From positions 1-64,000 of the forward strand of contig NZ_BOMG01000074.1 of the NCBI RefSeq assembly GCF_016862075.1: 64,000 nucleotides of DNA, read 5' to 3'. The stretch comes from Actinoplanes couchii. GTDB taxonomy: Bacteria > Actinomycetota > Actinomycetes > Mycobacteriales > Micromonosporaceae. The translations under genes were made by a program, and so were the position numbers. The notes beneath the pieces are model-generated. The model had not been told where the DNA came from. It did not search any database and saw nothing but the letters and a program-made list of their open reading frames with translations. Shown piece after piece: positions 56,202 through 64,000 of the stretch (position 1 is its first letter; the number at the start of each line of letters is the position of its first letter).

Positions 56202-58895
56202 ATGCCGGACGAGAACGCCTGGGTGCTGCCCGTGAGATACCGGGAGATCCTGCCCAGGCGGGGTGGTTTCGCCGTGCCGGCCGAGGCGGCGGACGATCCG
56301 GCCGAGGAGTTGCGCAGCTCGCTGCGGTTCATCGACGACGAGAAGTTCCTGGCCGACGACCGCGCGGTGATCCACGACCCGGACCTGGCCGTGGCCGGTG
56401 ACCGGTTCGTCCGGCCGTGGTTGGCGACCGGGGAGCCCGGCCCGGCGGATCCCCGCGGCGCCGGGGTGGTGGTGTTGACGGTGGCCATGTACGCGGAGGA
56501 TGTCGCCGAGCTGGCCGTCGGCCTCTTCGGCACCGGTTTCGGCGTGCGGATGGTCGCCGAGATGGGCACGCTCGTCGCGACGAGGGAACTGTGGACTGTC
56601 GACCCCTCGGATCCGGAGGCGTTCGAGCGGGGCTGGCGCGCCGCCGACCTGGAGCGGCTCCGGGACGCCGCGACGTTCGTCCGGGCCCGCCTGGCCGGCG
56701 CGCCCGGCGCGGAGTACGACGACGCCCGCACGGTTCTCGCCGCCGGCCGGACCACCCCGATCGGCCGGATCCTCGCCTCGTTCCTGCTGCCGACCGAGAT
56801 CGCCTGGGTCGACGAGGACTGCGCCGCGGCGGCCGGGTGGGCGGCCGACGACTCCGGTGGCGAGGAGATGGCGGACGGCGACCACCGCTGGTTCAGCGCG
56901 CTGCTGCTGTTCGCGGCGAGCACCACCACACACCTGGAACTGTTGCGCGGGCACGTCGTCAACGATCTGTACCCGTACGACAGCGATGGTCTGGTCGGCA
57001 CGGTCCTGGACGGTGTCGGGCCCGAGGCGGGGGCGATCCTGGCCACGCCGTTCTTCGCCGAGCTGGTGCGGCTGGCGTACCCGGCGTGGGGTTCCGGGGC
57101 CGGCCGGCTCGACCCGGAGGGCATCCGGATGCTCGCGGTGATCCCGACCGACGAGGCGTTCCGCGCGCTGTGCCGGGAGTGTTTCGACGGTGACCCGGTC
57201 CGGCCGGCCGCCTTCCTGAAGTCCGGGGTGCTGACCCGCTTCCCGAAACGGGCGGCCCGGTTGCTGGCCGAACTGGACGCGCCGATCCATCGCGATCTGC
57301 TGGCCGGCATGCGCGGCGTGCAGGTCGACGGGACGGGAGTCGGCCGGGGCTGGGCCGAGTTGCTGGACCACGCCCGCTTCGACACCACCGACGACCTCAA
57401 GCGTGCGGTCAAGGCCCTCGCGGCGCTCCCGTTCGAGGAATCGTTCGGCCTGCTCATCGACAGGATCGACAGGCAACATTTCCGCGGTACGTTCCTCGCC
57501 GCCGCCCGTAGACATCCGGAGGTCCCCCGGCGCGCGCTCCGATCCCGGGCCGGCGCTCCGGTGGCCGCCGAGTTGCTCCGCGATCACCTGCTGGTCATGG
57601 GCGGCGCCGAGAGCAGCACGTTGCCGCCGTGGCTGGTCGTCGGTGCGCTGCCTGCTCCTGAGTCGATCACCCGGGAGGCCCTGTGTGAGCTGGTGGCGGC
57701 GTCCTCGCCCGGTGACCGGCATCCCGCCGGGTCGGCCGCGTTCGGGTGGGCGGTGTTCGAGCAGTGGCGGGCCGCCGAGTACCCGCCGAAGGGCGACTTC
57801 GCGATGCTCGCCCTGGCCACCCTCGGTGACGACGGCACGGTGCCGGCGCTGACCGGGTACTTCCCGCAGTGGGCGTCGTCGACGCACGTCCGGGTCCGGC
57901 ACGCGATGGAGGCGATCGGCGGGATCGGCACCGACACCGCGCTCCGGTCACTGCTCGAGTCGAGCCGCAAGGCGCCGACCCCCGGCCTGCGATCCGCCGC
58001 CGCGGAGACCCTGGGCGCGGTAGCGCAACGGCGGGGCGTCACGGTGCCGCAGCTCCTCGACCGGCTGGTGCCCGCGATGGACCTGAGCCCGCTCGACTAC
58101 GGCCCGCGCCGCTTCACGATCACCCTCGACGACCAGCTGCAACCGGCCCTGAGCGACGAGCGGGGCAGCCGTCTGAGCCGGATCCCGCGCATCGCCGCGA
58201 CCGACGACCCCTCGTCGGCGTCGTCGGCGCGCGCCCGCTGGACCGCACTGCGCAAAGACCTCAAAACCATGATCTCCGAGCGCCGGTACGCCTTGGAGAA
58301 CGCGATGGTGACCGGGCGCCGCTGGTCGGCGGCCGAGTTCACCGAGCTGTTCGTCGACCACCCGCTGACCTGGCACCTGACCCGCCGGCTGCTGTGGGCG
58401 ACGTTCGCTCCGTCCGGGGAGCTGCTGACGGCGTTCCGCCCGGCCGAGGACCGCACGTTCGCCGACGCCTCCGACGACGGCTGGACCCTGGACCCGGAGG
58501 CGACGGTCGGCCTGCCGCACCCCTGGCATCTGGGGACCGCCCGGTCCGTGTGGTCGACGGTGTTCGCCGACTACGCGATCATCCAGCCGTTCCCGCAGGT
58601 GGGCCGCGAACTGTTCACCGCAGCCGACCCGGCCGGGTTCATCGGCCGCACCATCCCGTCGGGCCGCTTGTACTCGCTGACAGCCCAGAGCTGGACCTTC
58701 GACGACGACAACCGGGGCGTGCGGCGAGACTGGCCGGACGGCACCGTGGTCCAGCTGGGCTGCGCCCCCGGTTACCACTGGCAGGAGCCGGACGCCCCAC
58801 AAACCCTGACCACGATCCACCCGGCCGCCCTGTCCGACCTGCCACCGATCCCCCGCTCAGAGACGATCCGAGACCTGCACTACCTGACGAGCTGA
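56202..58895 (+). CDS. DUF4132 domain protein (MolR/YehI-like)
   Basis: 897 residues starting at ATG 56202 after AAGGAG. The C-terminal third (about 640-890) is the DUF4132 domain found in E. coli YehI/MolR (RRFTITLDDQLQPALSDERG, ADYAIIQPFPQVGREL, SETIRDLHYLT). The middle (about 330-650) is rich in helices and repeated phrases typical of HEAT-like folds. Family members sit beside WGR domains or AAA ATPases and are of unknown role. It follows a GNAT gene by 10 bp, a possible modification partner. An IS630 remnant begins 65 bp after the stop. Confidence 0.78.
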   Translation: MPDENAWVLPVRYREILPRRGGFAVPAEAADDPAEELRSSLRFIDDEKFLADDRAVIHDPDLAVAGDRFVRPWLATGEPGPADPRGAGVVVLTVAMYAEDVAELAVGLFGTGFGVRMVAEMGTLVATRELWTVDPSDPEAFERGWRAADLERLRDAATFVRARLAGAPGAEYDDARTVLAAGRTTPIGRILASFLLPTEIAWVDEDCAAAAGWAADDSGGEEMADGDHRWFSALLLFAASTTTHLELLRGHVVNDLYPYDSDGLVGTVLDGVGPEAGAILATPFFAELVRLAYPAWGSGAGRLDPEGIRMLAVIPTDEAFRALCRECFDGDPVRPAAFLKSGVLTRFPKRAARLLAELDAPIHRDLLAGMRGVQVDGTGVGRGWAELLDHARFDTTDDLKRAVKALAALPFEESFGLLIDRIDRQHFRGTFLAAARRHPEVPRRALRSRAGAPVAAELLRDHLLVMGGAESSTLPPWLVVGALPAPESITREALCELVAASSPGDRHPAGSAAFGWAVFEQWRAAEYPPKGDFAMLALATLGDDGTVPALTGYFPQWASSTHVRVRHAMEAIGGIGTDTALRSLLESSRKAPTPGLRSAAAETLGAVAQRRGVTVPQLLDRLVPAMDLSPLDYGPRRFTITLDDQLQPALSDERGSRLSRIPRIAATDDPSSASSARARWTALRKDLKTMISERRYALENAMVTGRRWSAAEFTELFVDHPLTWHLTRRLLWATFAPSGELLTAFRPAEDRTFADASDDGWTLDPEATVGLPHPWHLGTARSVWSTVFADYAIIQPFPQVGRELFTAADPAGFIGRTIPSGRLYSLTAQSWTFDDDNRGVRRDWPDGTVVQLGCAPGYHWQEPDAPQTLTTIHPAALSDLPPIPRSETIRDLHYLTS

Positions 58896-58960
58896 GCAGG
58901 GGGACATGACGATCACGCCGGCTCACCAGGCAGTCAGCCGCTCGCCGATGGGGTCTGTCG

Positions 58961-59976
58961 ATGCCGGAAGGTCAGCGGCTGAAGCGGATCACCCGTACCG
59001 CGAAGGATCCGGTCAAGCTGCGATCGTGGTGCTGACGTCTGCCCAGGGCCAGCCCGCGGCGGACATCGCGTACCTGCTCAAGGCCACCGACGCCTACGTC
59101 CGTGATGTGATCCACGCGGTCCACGGCAGGGGCCTCCACGCGCAGGACCCAAAATGGAGAAGGGACACACCGAACAGGATAAGTGAGCAGACCCGCGACT
59201 GGATCTACGTGATAGCCCGGTGTGACCCCCGGATCGCCACCGGCTGCGTCACCACGATCAGCATCGAGACCGTCCGGCGGATCCTGTACGAACAAGGGGT
59301 GAGCTGGCAGACGTCGTAGACGTGGAAGGGCGGCGACGATCCGGAGTTCGTCGCCGAGATGCGAGCGATCCTGGATCCCTACGACCACCCGCCCGCCGGC
59401 GGCCGCGTCGTCGGCGTCGGCGAGTTCGGACCCTCGAACCTGCAACCACCGGCCCGGCAATGCCTGGAAACCGCAGGGTAAGCCGGTCCGGCTGCGGGCC
59501 ACCTACCACCGTGACCACGGGGTCCGGCACATTGTCGCCAGCCTCGACCTGGCCACCGGCAGAATCCAATTGCCGAATCCGGGACCGGACACGTTCGGGC
59601 GAGTTCCTCAACTTCCTCAAGAGCCTGCGACGGCGTTGGCCAGACGAAACGTTGCATCTGATCCTGGACAACTTCTCCCCTGATCCTGGACGACTTCTCC
59701 CCGCACAGACACCCGAGCATCCGGGCCTGGTGCGCCGCCAACGCCGTCGAACTGGTCTTCCTGCCGACCTACAGCTCCTGGCTGAACTGGATCGAGGCGA
59801 ATTTCGCCGCCCTGCGCTACTTCGCCCTCAACGGCTCCGACCACCAGTCACACGCCGAACAGGACACCGCGATCGGCAACTACATCCGATGGCACAACCA
59901 GCGAGCCAAACCTAAAACCGGATACGCGACTAAGTCCAAGATCCGCCACCCGGACTACCCCTTCAAGGCCTCATGA
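58961..59976 (+). pseudogene. IS630-family transposase, inactivated
   Basis: Broken transposase readable only by switching frames. It begins MPEGQRLKRITRTAKDPVKL, then shifts near 59022 to AIVVLTSAQGQPAADIAYLL. It carries an in-frame TAG at 59317-59319, shifts again near 59445 and reaches SWLNWIEANFAALRYFALNG and the end HPDYPFKAS. A tandem 22-bp duplication (59659-59680 and 59681-59702) repeats the LDNFSP segment. From family knowledge the first catalytic Asp (usually VDEFGP) is Gly here (GVGEFGP), and a block after IARCDPR seems missing. Terminal inverted repeats were not found by eye. It is clearly dead. Confidence 0.85.
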
Positions 59977-60071
59977 CGAGGCACTAACTGCTGGACACAA
60001 CGAAGCGCCGGGCTGGCCCCTAGCGGATGTCCGGGCGGTTCTAGTTCGAGAGATAGTGAAACAATCCATCC

Positions 60072-60971
60072 GTGACTGAAGTTTGGCGACCGCTCGGTGT
60101 CGAGAGTGACGAAGAGATTGCCGAGTATGACGCTCTCCATGACGGGATCCCTGCTTGGATGGCTGTGCCGTACTGGGCTTGGGTGCGCGAAGCTCTGACA
60201 ACGTTCCGAGGAGACGTATTCGGTGACAGGGCAGCGATGCTTAACGTTACATTATGGGAATTTATGTGTCAGATGCTCAGAATTACCACGAGCAATCTGC
60301 GCATAAGTTTCGTCGATGCCAACGTCGGCGGCGACCAGCTGGACCGAGCGATCCAAACTCTCCAAGAGCATCACGGCCCGCTGCAGGTAGCTGATTTCCT
60401 CCTCGCTCACAGCAGGCAGGACGGCATAGCGAAAACCCTCAGTCTCATCTTGGGGCTGAGTAAGTCCGCCTATGCGATCGGTGAACGCGCGGGTCGACCT
60501 GGCCTGATCCGCCGGGTGCCAATCGGTGTGCAAGTCGCCGCCGACTCGATAATGGGGCGCGCCGGACGGGCCGGAATGCGACTAGCCAAAGCCTGGGAGG
60601 AACTCTATGGGCTTACGCCGGACGCCAGTACGGCATACCGGTTGGCGATCCTAGCCGTGGAGGACGCCGCCGTGCCGGTTGTATCCCCTCAGAATTCGCG
60701 AGCGACGCTCGGAACGGTGTTGAAGCAGCTCGAAAATCAAGCTGGCTGGTCGCTGCCGATGCTCCGCGAGCACGACTCTGCACCGTCACTGCAAGTAGTC
60801 ATCAATATGATGCGTCTGCTCTGGCATGGGCAGCACGACCGCCACGGAGGGCAGCCCTCAGCTCCTGGTGATGTATCCATGGAGGAAGCCCAGGTGGCAG
60901 TAAACCTGGCAGTAACGCTGGTCGCGTGGTTCGACGCGGGCCTGGTCCGACGTGAGGTCGAAGTGAACTGA
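60072..60971 (+). CDS. Hypothetical protein with Abi/HEPN-like C-terminus
   Basis: 299 residues, GTG start. Codon use is less GC-biased than its neighbours, with several AT-rich stretches, so it is probably a recent arrival. The C-terminal third resembles abortive-infection C-terminal/HEPN-like domains: a helix, then MMRLLWHGQHDRHGG, whose RLLWHGQH fits an Rx6H motif, then VSMEEAQVAVNLAVTLVAWF. HEPN domains are often RNases in defence systems. The N-terminal 180 residues are not recognised. It stands alone beside a dead transposase. It may be an orphan defence gene; the domain call is by eye. Confidence 0.5.
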   Translation: MTEVWRPLGVESDEEIAEYDALHDGIPAWMAVPYWAWVREALTTFRGDVFGDRAAMLNVTLWEFMCQMLRITTSNLRISFVDANVGGDQLDRAIQTLQEHHGPLQVADFLLAHSRQDGIAKTLSLILGLSKSAYAIGERAGRPGLIRRVPIGVQVAADSIMGRAGRAGMRLAKAWEELYGLTPDASTAYRLAILAVEDAAVPVVSPQNSRATLGTVLKQLENQAGWSLPMLREHDSAPSLQVVINMMRLLWHGQHDRHGGQPSAPGDVSMEEAQVAVNLAVTLVAWFDAGLVRREVEVN

Positions 60972-61401
60972 GGCGCGGTCTACCCGCCTGCGGCTCTGCC
61001 GAGGGCGGCCTGCGGTCAGCCGTCAAGAACAGCGCCTCCGGCGGGCGCTCCGGGAAGAGGCTCCCGTCAGCACAGGGCGACCCGCATCAGGCTGTGACGG
61101 ATCAGAGGTGGGAACACCTGGCGCCGTTGGTCCCGGGGCACTTGCGGCGCTCCCGAGTTTCCCAAACCTGAGTGATCCGATGGCCGGGCCGCGCTGGAGC
61201 TTCCCGTTCACCGCGAAGTTCGGTGTCTCCGGAGCCGCCTGCCGGTGGTTCTGGGGATGGTTCGGGCAGGTTGTTTCTCTCCGCTGCCGGTAGAGGAGGT
61301 GATGCCGGGTGAGGAGACGTGCTGGTGCCGGGCAGGCCCCGCCGGGCGTGGTGTGCGCTCGGCGGGGACGGCTCCGGGTATGGCTTCGGGGCGTGGTGGG
61401 G
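60972..61401. other. 430-bp intergenic region with a transposase scrap
   Basis: There is no intact gene between the HEPN/Abi-like gene and the rhamnogalacturonan lyase end. Apart from a short transposase-like frame near 61094, I see only short frames with no conserved sequence. The region is likely the junction of a small accessory island and the core. Confidence 0.5.
61094..61171 (+). pseudogene. Possible IS5-type transposase N-terminal scrap
   Basis: A 25-residue frame reads VTDQRWEHLAPLVPGHLRRS and stops soon after. It resembles the N-terminus of IS5-family transposases (the TDxQWxxLxPLLP motif). Only this fragment is present; the rest of the element is absent. Confidence 0.35.
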
Positions 61402-63216
61402 TCAGGAGATGGCGAAGGACGGGTGCGGGGGCTGGTTGTAGGCGGTGTTCTGCCAGGCCACGGCCTCGCGGTACATCCTGTCCTGCATCAGGGACGCCCG
61501 CGAGATGCTCGTCGCGTCGGTGGTGGAGTAGATCCGTAGGGCCGTGTTGTTGGTGGTCGGCCAGATGACCTCCTCGCGCCAGTCGCCGAGGATGTCGGCC
61601 TGCAACGACGGGGTGGCCTTGGTGCCGTTGTTGGAGTGCACGCCGTCGGCGGTCAGCAGGCGGGTGTCGGCGCTGGTGCCGTACTTGTCGATGTGGGTGC
61701 CGTCGAGCAGTTCGCGCTGGGCGTCGCCGTCCCACCAGATGACGAAGTTGGCGCTGGACGGCTTGCGGCCGATGCTGGCGCCGCTGGTGTTGTAGAGGTT
61801 CGAGTACGCGCTGGACCAGGACTCCGCGCCGGGGCTGCCGGCGTAGATGTCGGCCGACACGCCACGGCCGTTGTCGCAGCCGCAGGTCGGGTTGGACCAG
61901 ATGATCGCGCCGGTGCGGGCGTCGCCCATCCAGGCGGCCGGCTTGCTGGTGTTCTCGTTGACCTTGAAGACTTCCAGGCCGGCGCGGGACGGGATCAGAT
62001 CACCGACGTGGTACGCGTCGCCGTGGCCCTGCCCGTTGGTCCACAGGCCGTAACCGTTGTCGTCGATGGCCATCGCGCCGTACATGATCTCGTCCTTGCC
62101 GTCGCTGTCGACGTCGGCGATGGACAGCTGGTGGTTGCCCTGCCCGGTCCAGGCCGAACCGTTGGTGGACGAGCTGCTGTCGAACGTCCACTTGCGGGTC
62201 AGCGTGCCGTTGCGGAAGTCCCAGGCGGCCACGACCGAGCGGGTGTAGTAGCCACGGGCCATGATGATGCTCGGGTAGCTGCCGTTGATGTAGGCGGTAC
62301 CGGCCAGGAACCGGTCGACCCGGTTGCCGTAGCTGTCACCCCACGACGAGACGGTGCCGCGGGCCGGGACGTAGTCGGCGGTGGCCATCGCCCTACCGGT
62401 CTGGCCGTTGAAGACGGTCAGGAACTCGGGGCCGGACAGGATGTAACCGGACGAGTTGCGGTAGTCGGCGCTGGAGCTGCCGATCACCACGCCGGTGCCG
62501 TCGGTGCTGCCGTCGGCGGTCTTCATGGCGACCTCGGCCTTGCCGTCGCCGTCGTAGTCGAAGACCTGGAACTGGGTGTAGTGCGCGCCGGCCCGGATGT
62601 TCTTCCCCAGGTTGATGCGCCACAGCCGGGTGCCGTTGAGCTTGTACGCGTCGATGTAGACCGGCCCGGTGTACCCGGACTGCGAGTTGTCCTTGGCGTT
62701 GGACGGATCCCACTTGAGCACGATCTCGTAGGAGCCGTCGCCGTCCAGGTCACCGACCGAGGCGTCGTTGGCGGAGTACGTGTAGGCGACCCCGTCCGGG
62801 GTGGTCCCGCCGGCCGGGATCTGGATCGGCACGTCCTGGTACGCGGCGGCCAGCGCGACCGTCGGGGTGGCCGCGGCCAGGGTCTCGACGCCGCCGGTGA
62901 CCGGGCGGACGGTGTAGGCCGCGCCGGCGGCCGCACCGCTGTCGGTGAAGTTGGTGGTGCCGGTGACGCCGATCCGGGCGCCGTCGCGGTAGACGGCGTA
63001 GGTGGTTCCGGCCGGGTCGGCGTCGAGCAGCCGCCAGGACAGGAAGTTGCCGCCGCCGGTGCGCAGGCTGATCAGCCCGCGGTCGAGGTTCTCGGTGTTG
63101 GTGGTCGAGGTGGGGTCGGCTGCTGCCGCGGGGGCGGTGTCGGTGGGGATGCCGACGACGGCCACCGACACCGCGGCGACCGCCGCGACGAACCCGGTGA
63201 GCACTCTGCTGGACAT
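61402..63216 (-). CDS. Secreted PL11 rhamnogalacturonan lyase
   Basis: 604 residues from ATG 63216 (MSSRVLTGFVAAVAAVSVAV, signal peptide). The eight-bladed propeller of PL11 (YesW-type) is recognised by DGDGSYEIVLKWDPSNAKDN, the Asp-rich calcium motifs FDYDGDGKAE and IADVDSDGKDEIMYG, and QADILGDWREEVIWPT near the end. The enzyme cleaves rhamnogalacturonan I backbone of pectin by beta-elimination. With the GH43 enzymes it addresses pectin backbone and arabinan side chains. No CBM is appended. A perfect LacI-type palindrome lies upstream. Confidence 0.92.
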   Translation of the reverse strand: MSSRVLTGFVAAVAAVSVAVVGIPTDTAPAAAADPTSTTNTENLDRGLISLRTGGGNFLSWRLLDADPAGTTYAVYRDGARIGVTGTTNFTDSGAAAGAAYTVRPVTGGVETLAAATPTVALAAAYQDVPIQIPAGGTTPDGVAYTYSANDASVGDLDGDGSYEIVLKWDPSNAKDNSQSGYTGPVYIDAYKLNGTRLWRINLGKNIRAGAHYTQFQVFDYDGDGKAEVAMKTADGSTDGTGVVIGSSSADYRNSSGYILSGPEFLTVFNGQTGRAMATADYVPARGTVSSWGDSYGNRVDRFLAGTAYINGSYPSIIMARGYYTRSVVAAWDFRNGTLTRKWTFDSSSSTNGSAWTGQGNHQLSIADVDSDGKDEIMYGAMAIDDNGYGLWTNGQGHGDAYHVGDLIPSRAGLEVFKVNENTSKPAAWMGDARTGAIIWSNPTCGCDNGRGVSADIYAGSPGAESWSSAYSNLYNTSGASIGRKPSSANFVIWWDGDAQRELLDGTHIDKYGTSADTRLLTADGVHSNNGTKATPSLQADILGDWREEVIWPTTNNTALRIYSTTDATSISRASLMQDRMYREAVAWQNTAYNQPPHPSFAIS

Positions 63217-63259
63217 GGGGGATCCCAACGTGAGGACGGGGACTGGGGATCCGGGCGAT

Positions 63260-63271
63260 TGAAAGCTTTCA
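63260..63271. promoter_or_regulatory. LacI-type palindrome upstream of the PL11 lyase
   Basis: TGAAAGCTTTCA is a perfect 12-bp palindrome, 44 bp upstream of the lyase start. On the minus strand the box GATAAT (-10 like) lies directly before it, so a bound regulator would sit just after the promoter and block it. The core AAAGCTTT differs from the GTGAGCGCTAAC sites of the GH43 genes, suggesting a different LacI-family regulator. Confidence 0.65.
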
Positions 63272-63320
63272 TTATCGAGTTGTGGTTAACCGGCTCGTAA
63301 CATCGCCCGGGAAGCCGATG

Positions 63321-64000
63321 CTATCGATGCGATTCGATGACTGCAAGGAGTCGCGCGTAGGCGCCCCCGTGGGCGGCCAGGTCGGCATGGCTGCCCTGCT
63401 CCCGGATCCGGCCCCGGTCCAGGACGACGACCAGGTCGGCGGTCGCGGCCTGGGTGAACCGGTGCGCCACGATGATCGCGGTCCGCCCCCGGATCACCGC
63501 CCGGACCGCGTCGTCCAGCCCTCCCCCGGCGCCGCCGTGCGCGGTGGCCTCGTCCAGCACCACCACCGGCGGGTCGGCGAGCAGCACCCGGGCCAGGGCG
63601 ATCTGCTGGATCCGGGCGTCGTCCAGGTCGTGCCCGAGGACGGTGTCCAGGCCGTCCGGCAGGTCCCGGGTCCACTCCGCGCCGACCGTGTCGAGGGCCG
63701 CGAGCAGCGCGTCGTCGGTGGCGTCCGGGGCGGCGAGGCGCAGATTGCCCGCCAGGGTTCCGGTGAACAGGTGGGTGTCCTGGGTGACCAGCAGGACCGC
63801 CCGGCGGCCCCGATGGCCGGCCTCGGTGGCGGGCACACCGCCGATCAGCACCTCGCCGCCGGCCGGGGCGAACACTCCGGCGACGAGCTGGGCCAGAGTG
63901 GACTTGCCGGAGCCGGAGACTCCGGCCAGCACGGTGACCGTTCCGGCCGGGATGTCCAGATCGATCCCGGACAGGGCGGCCGGCGTGCCCGGGCGGTAGT
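63321..64000 (-). CDS. ABC exporter ATPase domain with degenerate signature (partial)
   Basis: The C-terminal part of an ABC exporter subunit; the gene runs off the window. The nucleotide-binding domain shows Walker A AGVSGSGKST, Walker B VVVLDEAT and the His of the switch (IIVAHR). The signature reads LDDARIQQ where LSGGQ is expected, and one catalytic ATPase site is therefore probably degenerate. This is typical of one half of a heterodimeric exporter. The partner and substrate lie outside the window. Confidence 0.85.
   Translation of the reverse strand, partial: YRPGTPAALSGIDLDIPAGTVTVLAGVSGSGKSTLAQLVAGVFAPAGGEVLIGGVPATEAGHRGRRAVLLVTQDTHLFTGTLAGNLRLAAPDATDDALLAALDTVGAEWTRDLPDGLDTVLGHDLDDARIQQIALARVLLADPPVVVLDEATAHGGAGGGLDDAVRAVIRGRTAIIVAHRFTQAATADLVVVLDRGRIREQGSHADLAAHGGAYARLLAVIESHR

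Noticed and set aside
1..64000. tRNA or rRNA genes
   Set aside because: I saw no cloverleaf consensus blocks or rRNA sequence; a tRNAscan-type run would be needed to be certain.

Overview
The window is very GC-rich and almost fully coding. It carries actinobacterial families (the DUF6230/DUF6114 pair, DUF5701, DUF2277, DUF4229, a Methyltransf_19-type methyltransferase, PaaX and many TetR regulators), Tat-exported proteins and several genes that look leaderless. I infer a filamentous actinomycete, most likely Micromonosporaceae (Actinoplanes-like). The genus is an inference from gene content only.

Layout. 0-3.5 kb: a molybdenum hydroxylase made of an FAD subunit and a fused [2Fe-2S]-Moco subunit. 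3.6-9.8 kb: cydA-cydB-cydD-cydC for cytochrome bd oxidase, with a DosR/DevR-like box upstream. 9.8-15.6 kb: a CHASE3-like histidine kinase, the DUF6230-DUF6114 membrane pair and a GGDEF protein. 15.7-18.7 kb: a sugar ABC importer. 18.7-25.5 kb: DUF2277, a Tet(M)/Otr(A)-like ribosomal protection GTPase with a possible leader peptide, a PaaX regulator, a hydrolase, a hemerythrin and a CPBP protease. 25.5-36.3 kb: two two-component systems, a Tat-exported carbonic anhydrase, a beta-lactamase-fold protein with a coupled 55-residue membrane peptide, a GH31 glycosidase with two inserted CBM35-like modules, and a membrane-anchored trypsin-like protease.

36.3-43.6 kb is a coherent sugar module: binding protein, two permeases, class II aldolase, ADP-dependent-type sugar kinase and mannose-6-phosphate isomerase, with a divergent DeoR regulator. 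Together they could take an imported hexose to triose phosphates. 43.6-50.2 kb holds small regulatory pairs. The best is a BetI-type TetR divergent from a Rieske oxygenase, with an 18/20 palindrome over the oxygenase -35 box. 50.2-64 kb holds a lysyl-oxidase-like protein and secreted plant-polysaccharide enzymes (two GH43 arabinanases/arabinofuranosidases and a PL11 rhamnogalacturonan lyase) with LacI-type operator candidates. Between them lie DUF4229, a GNAT, a DUF4132 protein, a dead IS630 element and a HEPN/Abi-like orphan. The window ends inside an ABC exporter subunit.

The most unusual pattern is repetitive. At least five genes carry short, diverged tandem duplications at or just past their 3' ends (units of 15, 24, 40 and about 45-56 bp), and cydD contains a 4 x 36-bp in-frame array. 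The carbonic anhydrase stop region is repeated four times at an exact 40-bp period. This looks like recurrent local amplification at gene ends and is the main candidate for something undescribed.
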